Assembly (NCBI GenBank): GCA_963767245.1
Contig: CAVYDG010000023.1
Coordinates: 253,064 to 317,063 of the forward strand
From: Roseiarcus sp963767245
Lineage (GTDB): Bacteria > Pseudomonadota > Alphaproteobacteria > Rhizobiales > Beijerinckiaceae
Length of the DNA stretch: 64,000 nt
Direction of reading: 5' to 3'
The notes beneath the pieces are model-generated. The model did not search any database. It saw only the letters and a program-made list of their open reading frames with translations, and had not been told where the DNA came from. Below, piece after piece: positions 60,784-64,000 of the stretch (position 1 is the first letter of the stretch; every line of letters starts with the position of its first letter). The position numbers were made by a program, and so were the translations under genes.

Positions 60784-60873
60784 CTAAAAGAGCCCGTGCC
60801 ACTCGGCCCAGGCGACCGCCAGGAATACGGCGACGACGAGGACGATGCGGAGCAAAAGCCTGATAGCTCGCAT
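60784..60873 (-). CDS. Possible 29-aa single-span membrane peptide
   Basis: A 30-codon frame with start complementary to 60871-60873 reads MRAIRLLLRIVLVVAVFLAV then AWAEWHGLF. A basic start, one hydrophobic span and a polar end fit a small membrane protein. There is no clear ribosome site, so expression is uncertain. Confidence 0.3.
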   Translation of the reverse strand: MRAIRLLLRIVLVVAVFLAVAWAEWHGLF

Positions 60874-60994
60874 TGCATGGCTGCTCACTATCGTGAGGGC
60901 GTCAGGACTGCCCTTACCGCATCATGATCGCCGCGACCACCAGCGCGGCCGGCCGCCTCCAAGCAGCGGCAGAGTGGTCTATGTCGTTTTTGCA

Positions 60995-61773
60995 ATGAGC
61001 GTCGTTGAACTTCTCGCTTGCGTATGGAACGTCGGTTGTTGGAGGCCGTCACCGCTCACCCGCCAGTGTGTGGGTTCGCTGGCGCTGGCCCTGGCCCTGC
61101 CCGTCGCGGCTCTCGGCTTCCTCTTCCCCGTGCAGGCCAAGGCCGAGCCCGGCTCAATGACCTTTCGAGTTGCGCCGGTGGAAATGGAGCAATGCGGCGC
61201 GCGTTGCCCGCATGTGATCATCGCCGATGGTCTCATCGAGACGGGCACGCCGCTGGCATTCGTCGATTTCCTCAGGGCCGAAAGCTCGGATGCCGACCTA
61301 CGGCACATCGTGTACCTCAATTCGCGCGGCGGCAACGTCGTCGCCTCCATGGATTTTGGCCGTATCCTGCGCGAACTAAGGATGGCCGCCGTGGTGGGCC
61401 GGTTCGAAGACGACGGCGCAGGGTATTATGTTGGCGAGTGCGTATCGGCCTGCGTCTACGCAATGATGGGTGCGGTAAAGCGCGTCGCGCCCCCTGGAAG
61501 CGAAGTTGCCTTGCATCGGATGTCGGTCGTCGAGACGGAGAGCGGACTTTCGGGAGACGCGACACGCGTCGCACGAAGCTACGCTGACCCGCCGATGGTC
61601 GGCGTACTCAAGCGCTATGCGCAGCGGATGGGGGTGAGCCCCGCGCTGGTTGGTGCGGCGGAATCGCTCCCCCTGATACTGTGCACGTGCTCACGCGCGA
61701 GGAAATGCACCGCTGGTCATTCGCGACTGGCCGAACTCGCCCGTTCGCCAAGCCGTCGGAGAATGTCCGGTAA
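60995..61773 (+). pseudogene. ClpP-fold periplasmic protein with a frameshift near the end
   Basis: The likely start at 60995 is followed by a hydrophobic export signal (LALALALPVAALGFLFPVQA). The body resembles ClpP-class serine protease-fold proteins of unknown function: LNSRGGNVVASMDFGRILRE, then GECVSACVYAMMGAVKRVAP with the Ser, and EVALHRMSVV with a His. After AAESLP the frame runs into unlikely sequence. The next frame gives DTVHVLTREEMHRWSFATGR and stops at 61773. One C missing from the run at 61669-61673 explains this. The unshifted frame would run to 61993 over foreign sequence. Confidence 0.6.
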
Positions 61774-61875
61774 TTGCGCACAGCGGACGACAGGAGTCGA
61801 CGCAGAGCGGTCATCGCGGACGCGGGGGAATCCGGACGTTAGAAAACTAGGGCGGCGCGCCTTTCCGATTGCATT

Positions 61876-62556
61876 TCAGTGCGGGTCCGCAACGCAGAGC
61901 GCCAGCGAGAGAGCGCCGACCAAGACGAGCGTCACGGCCCAGGTCGCATCAAGATTGAACCAACTCCGCGACACGAACTTCAGCCCCAGATAGCGATAAA
62001 CCAGCCACGCGCATGATCCGCCCGCCGCGATCATCGCGCCGGAATGGACGATGGAGACGAGGACGGCCATTCCGAGGTTGGCGCTGATGAGCGTGCTGGC
62101 GGTCGCATTGCCTCTGTCGAGGCCGTCGGCTTGGCAGAGCCCGAGATAGATCGGCACCAGCATCAATCCTGCGCCGTGCGCGATCGCCGCGGCAAATGAC
62201 CAAAGACCGAGCTGGGACGGCTTTATCCGCGCCAGCGCTCGTGGATGGCGTCGGTCGAGGAGTCGGAAGACGCCGAAACCGATGACCAAAAGACTGGCGC
62301 CGATCCGAATCTGCCGCTGCCAGTACACGAGAGTGACCAGCAACGAGAATGGAAGGATCATCAGGAGCATCGCGAGCAGATGGCCGGCAGCAAGCGCCCA
62401 AAGCGCCGCCACGAGAGCGCCCGGTCTTTTCTCCATCATTCCGGCCGAAACCGCGAGTGGCCACCCCATTCCGGGATTCACCCCGTGGTAGAGGCCGCTC
62501 GCAATGACCGCCAGCCAGAGTCCCGCGACGGCCCAGTCGACCCCGCTCCCGTTCAA
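61876..62556 (-). CDS. Multi-span membrane protein next to methanethiol oxidase
   Basis: 226 aa with about six membrane spans (VAGLWLAVIASGLYHGVNPG, WALAAGHLLAMLLMILPFSL, LGLWSFAAAIAHGAGLMLVP, TWAVTLVLVGALSLALCVAD). His residues sit in the membrane segments (SGLYHGVNPGMGWP, AAGHLL, AIAHGAG), as in transporters or metal chaperones. The start overlaps the stop of the methanethiol oxidase gene by four bases (ATGA), so the two are translated together. I do not know a characterised family member; copper or sulphur handling is a guess from the partner. Confidence 0.7.
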   Translation of the reverse strand: MNGSGVDWAVAGLWLAVIASGLYHGVNPGMGWPLAVSAGMMEKRPGALVAALWALAAGHLLAMLLMILPFSLLVTLVYWQRQIRIGASLLVIGFGVFRLLDRRHPRALARIKPSQLGLWSFAAAIAHGAGLMLVPIYLGLCQADGLDRGNATASTLISANLGMAVLVSIVHSGAMIAAGGSCAWLVYRYLGLKFVSRSWFNLDATWAVTLVLVGALSLALCVADPH

Positions 62557-63953
62557 GCCGATGGATAGCAGAACGATTCCGTCGAGCAGTCGCCGCCGTC
62601 GAGCCGGATCTGATGCGCTCCGTATCCGTCAGGGAAGTTCACCCAGTAGTCCTTCGCCAGCTCAAGGCCGCCGGTAGGGCTGGCGATAGCCATGACCTCG
62701 GCCCCTGGCACGCCATCCGGATAGAACTGGGCGTCCCACGTGGAATAAAGCGAGTTGGTCCAGTAGACGCGTTTGCCGTCGCGGCTGATCTCGACCATCT
62801 GTGGGCCGCCTGCGTACGCCTTGCCGCTCGGATGGGCAGTGCGGCGAACGATGCCGCCCGTACGGACCGAGCCCGCGAGCTTCGGCTTCCTCGGCTCGGT
62901 GACGTCGTACTGACGCATCTCACCGGTTCCCCAGCAGGCGACGTACAGGAATTTGTCATCCATGGAGAGGTCGATGTCGGTCACCAGCGGCGGCACCGCG
63001 CCAAATCCTTGCAACAGGGGCGGCAACTGGTCCTTGGGCGCCGGCTCTGGCGGGATCGTCGCCGTCTTCTCGATGTGGAACTTGCCGTCTTCGCGCCACC
63101 AGGTCCAAATCGAGCCTTCCAGGTTCGTGGAGTCGACTACGACACCCAGAAAACCGTACTCACGCACGGGGTCATGCGCGGGGCGGACCTCCAGCGCCAT
63201 CTGGTGATTGGCGCCGAGATCGATCGTCTGCACATTCCGCCGGGCCCGGAGATCCCAGAAGTGGACGTGGTGGCCGTACTTGTTCGAGAGCAGGTCTTCC
63301 GGGACGACCCCGTTCTCGTATTGTGGCGGCAGCCCCCATTCGCTTGACACCATGTAGTCACGCGGCAGGTTCCACCAGAAATCATATTGCAGGTTTTGGG
63401 GTCCGCGATCGATCTCCCAGCGGCCAAGGACATCGAACGTCTCGCAGTCCATGATGAACACGCCTGGCGGCCCTTCCGTGCCGTCCTTACCGCCGCCGCC
63501 AAGGGTGCTGATGTAGATGCCTTCCGGCCCGCAATGGACGGTATGAGGCCGCGAATATCCGGTCTTCTTGAATACTTCCTCCGGCTCGATGATCTTATGG
63601 ATCTTGGCCTGGGTAGGATGGGGCTTCGTATCCACCACATAGATCCGCGATGAGCGGATGCCGGGAATGATCAGATAGCGCCGCTCGAGGAATGTGTGGC
63701 CGGTGAGCGGCGACAAGGACGACGAGCAGGCGTTCCAGCCGAAATGGTGGAATTCGTCGCCCTTGTAAGGCATCGTCACTGTGTGGACGATCTGGCTATA
63801 TGTCGGCGAGCCGGGCTTCACGTCGATTACGGCGAGCGCATCGGGCTTCGAGAAGTCAGGGCTCAGCAGCAAGGTGTACGCGAATTCCTCCGGCGGCGCT
63901 TCCATCGCAAGCTTCGGCGACGCGTGAAAGGTCGGATCAGGCCTCATCGTCAT
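62553..63953 (-). CDS. mtoX: Methanethiol oxidase (SBP56 / selenium-binding protein family)
   Basis: A 466-aa SBP56-family protein of normal length. Conserved parts are HFGWNACSSSLSPLTGHTFL, SRPHTVHCGPEGIYISTLGG, LPPQYENGVVPEDLLSNKYG, HHVHFWDLRARRNVQTIDLG, DIDLSMDDKFLYVACWGTGE and PQMVEISRDGKRVYWTNSLY. In methylotrophs the bacterial enzyme is a periplasmic copper enzyme turning methanethiol into formaldehyde, sulphide and peroxide. Here no clear signal peptide is seen in front of MTMRPDPTFHASPKLAMEAP, so either a later or external export route applies or the protein is cytoplasmic. AGGAAGG precedes the start at 63953. Selenium binding is the family's historical name. Confidence 0.87.
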   Translation of the reverse strand: MTMRPDPTFHASPKLAMEAPPEEFAYTLLLSPDFSKPDALAVIDVKPGSPTYSQIVHTVTMPYKGDEFHHFGWNACSSSLSPLTGHTFLERRYLIIPGIRSSRIYVVDTKPHPTQAKIHKIIEPEEVFKKTGYSRPHTVHCGPEGIYISTLGGGGKDGTEGPPGVFIMDCETFDVLGRWEIDRGPQNLQYDFWWNLPRDYMVSSEWGLPPQYENGVVPEDLLSNKYGHHVHFWDLRARRNVQTIDLGANHQMALEVRPAHDPVREYGFLGVVVDSTNLEGSIWTWWREDGKFHIEKTATIPPEPAPKDQLPPLLQGFGAVPPLVTDIDLSMDDKFLYVACWGTGEMRQYDVTEPRKPKLAGSVRTGGIVRRTAHPSGKAYAGGPQMVEISRDGKRVYWTNSLYSTWDAQFYPDGVPGAEVMAIASPTGGLELAKDYWVNFPDGYGAHQIRLDGGDCSTESFCYPSA

Positions 63954-64000
63954 GGGAGTTTCCTTCCTGGTTGCGTCGACGCGGAACTCGACGGCGATTT

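Noticed and set aside
1..64000. CRISPR arrays, rRNA genes, complete tRNA genes, riboswitches
   Set aside because: None was recognised by eye; only one tRNA 3' fragment was seen. A covariance search would be needed to exclude small RNAs.

Overview
The window is high-GC DNA from an alphaproteobacterium, most likely of the Hyphomicrobiales (Rhizobiales). The support is a rhizobial-type glycerol ABC transporter with the small GlpU subunit, a CIRCE-controlled groESL operon, a PEPxxWA-CTERM protein, a cyclase/AAA/TPR regulator of a type common in bradyrhizobia, a methanethiol oxidase gene and a relic of a PQQ alcohol dehydrogenase. A methylotrophic or methane-associated lifestyle is possible but is an inference. 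Family assignments come from reading the sequence; no database search was run.

Layout. 1-5.6 kb: moaA 5' part, an L,D-transpeptidase, an exported PEP-CTERM protein, a two-domain 2OG-oxygenase/sporadic-carbohydrate-cluster fusion, a CPA2 antiporter and a cupin. 5.6-17.6 kb: one long minus-strand operon. It encodes a glycerol-type ABC importer (GlpV-P-Q-U plus two ATPases), a 43-aa peptide, a fused DhaK-DhaL kinase, then DhaL, DhaM, a private HPr and enzyme I, a small HTH-like protein and DhaK. Many of the genes overlap by 1-8 nt. Together they would import a polyol or triose and phosphorylate dihydroxyacetone-like substrates from PEP and from ATP. A perfect 14-bp palindrome lies in its promoter region.

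17.8-25.7 kb: a 3' tRNA fragment and a tyrosine integrase open an accessory island, locally AT-rich. It holds an Apea-like HEPN protein, a frameshifted membrane protein and a pair of unknown genes, the first with an AbiU2-like stretch. 25.7-37.1 kb: an insertion-sequence graveyard. An IS21 element abuts a truncated ISAzo13 transposase, two IS5-family elements share a CTAG, and two tandem IS630 copies split an isoprenylcysteine methyltransferase-like gene and each carry a LexA-like winged-helix passenger. Decayed DNA follows, with a PQQ-dehydrogenase fragment.

37.2-47.6 kb: groESL with CIRCE, a pentapeptide-repeat membrane protein split by another IS630-like element, an ArdC-like peptidase fragment, a large adenylate cyclase/ATPase/TPR protein, a group II intron 5' fragment and two gene stumps. 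47.6-54.1 kb: a LacI regulator, a second sugar ABC system without an ATPase and with a frameshifted binding protein, and a large ADP-ribosylglycohydrolase-fold protein; the next gene is cut by IS6. 54.1-57.6 kb: IS6 and IS4, the latter interrupted by IS5, all with readable ends. 57.8-64 kb: a four-repeat hemopexin-like protein, a Cys-rich 99-aa protein, a CAP-domain lipoprotein, a frameshifted ClpP-fold protein, a membrane protein and a methanethiol oxidase (SBP56).

Several genes carry single-base indels, often in homopolymers. They may be real decay or assembly error, so pseudogene calls there depend on read support.
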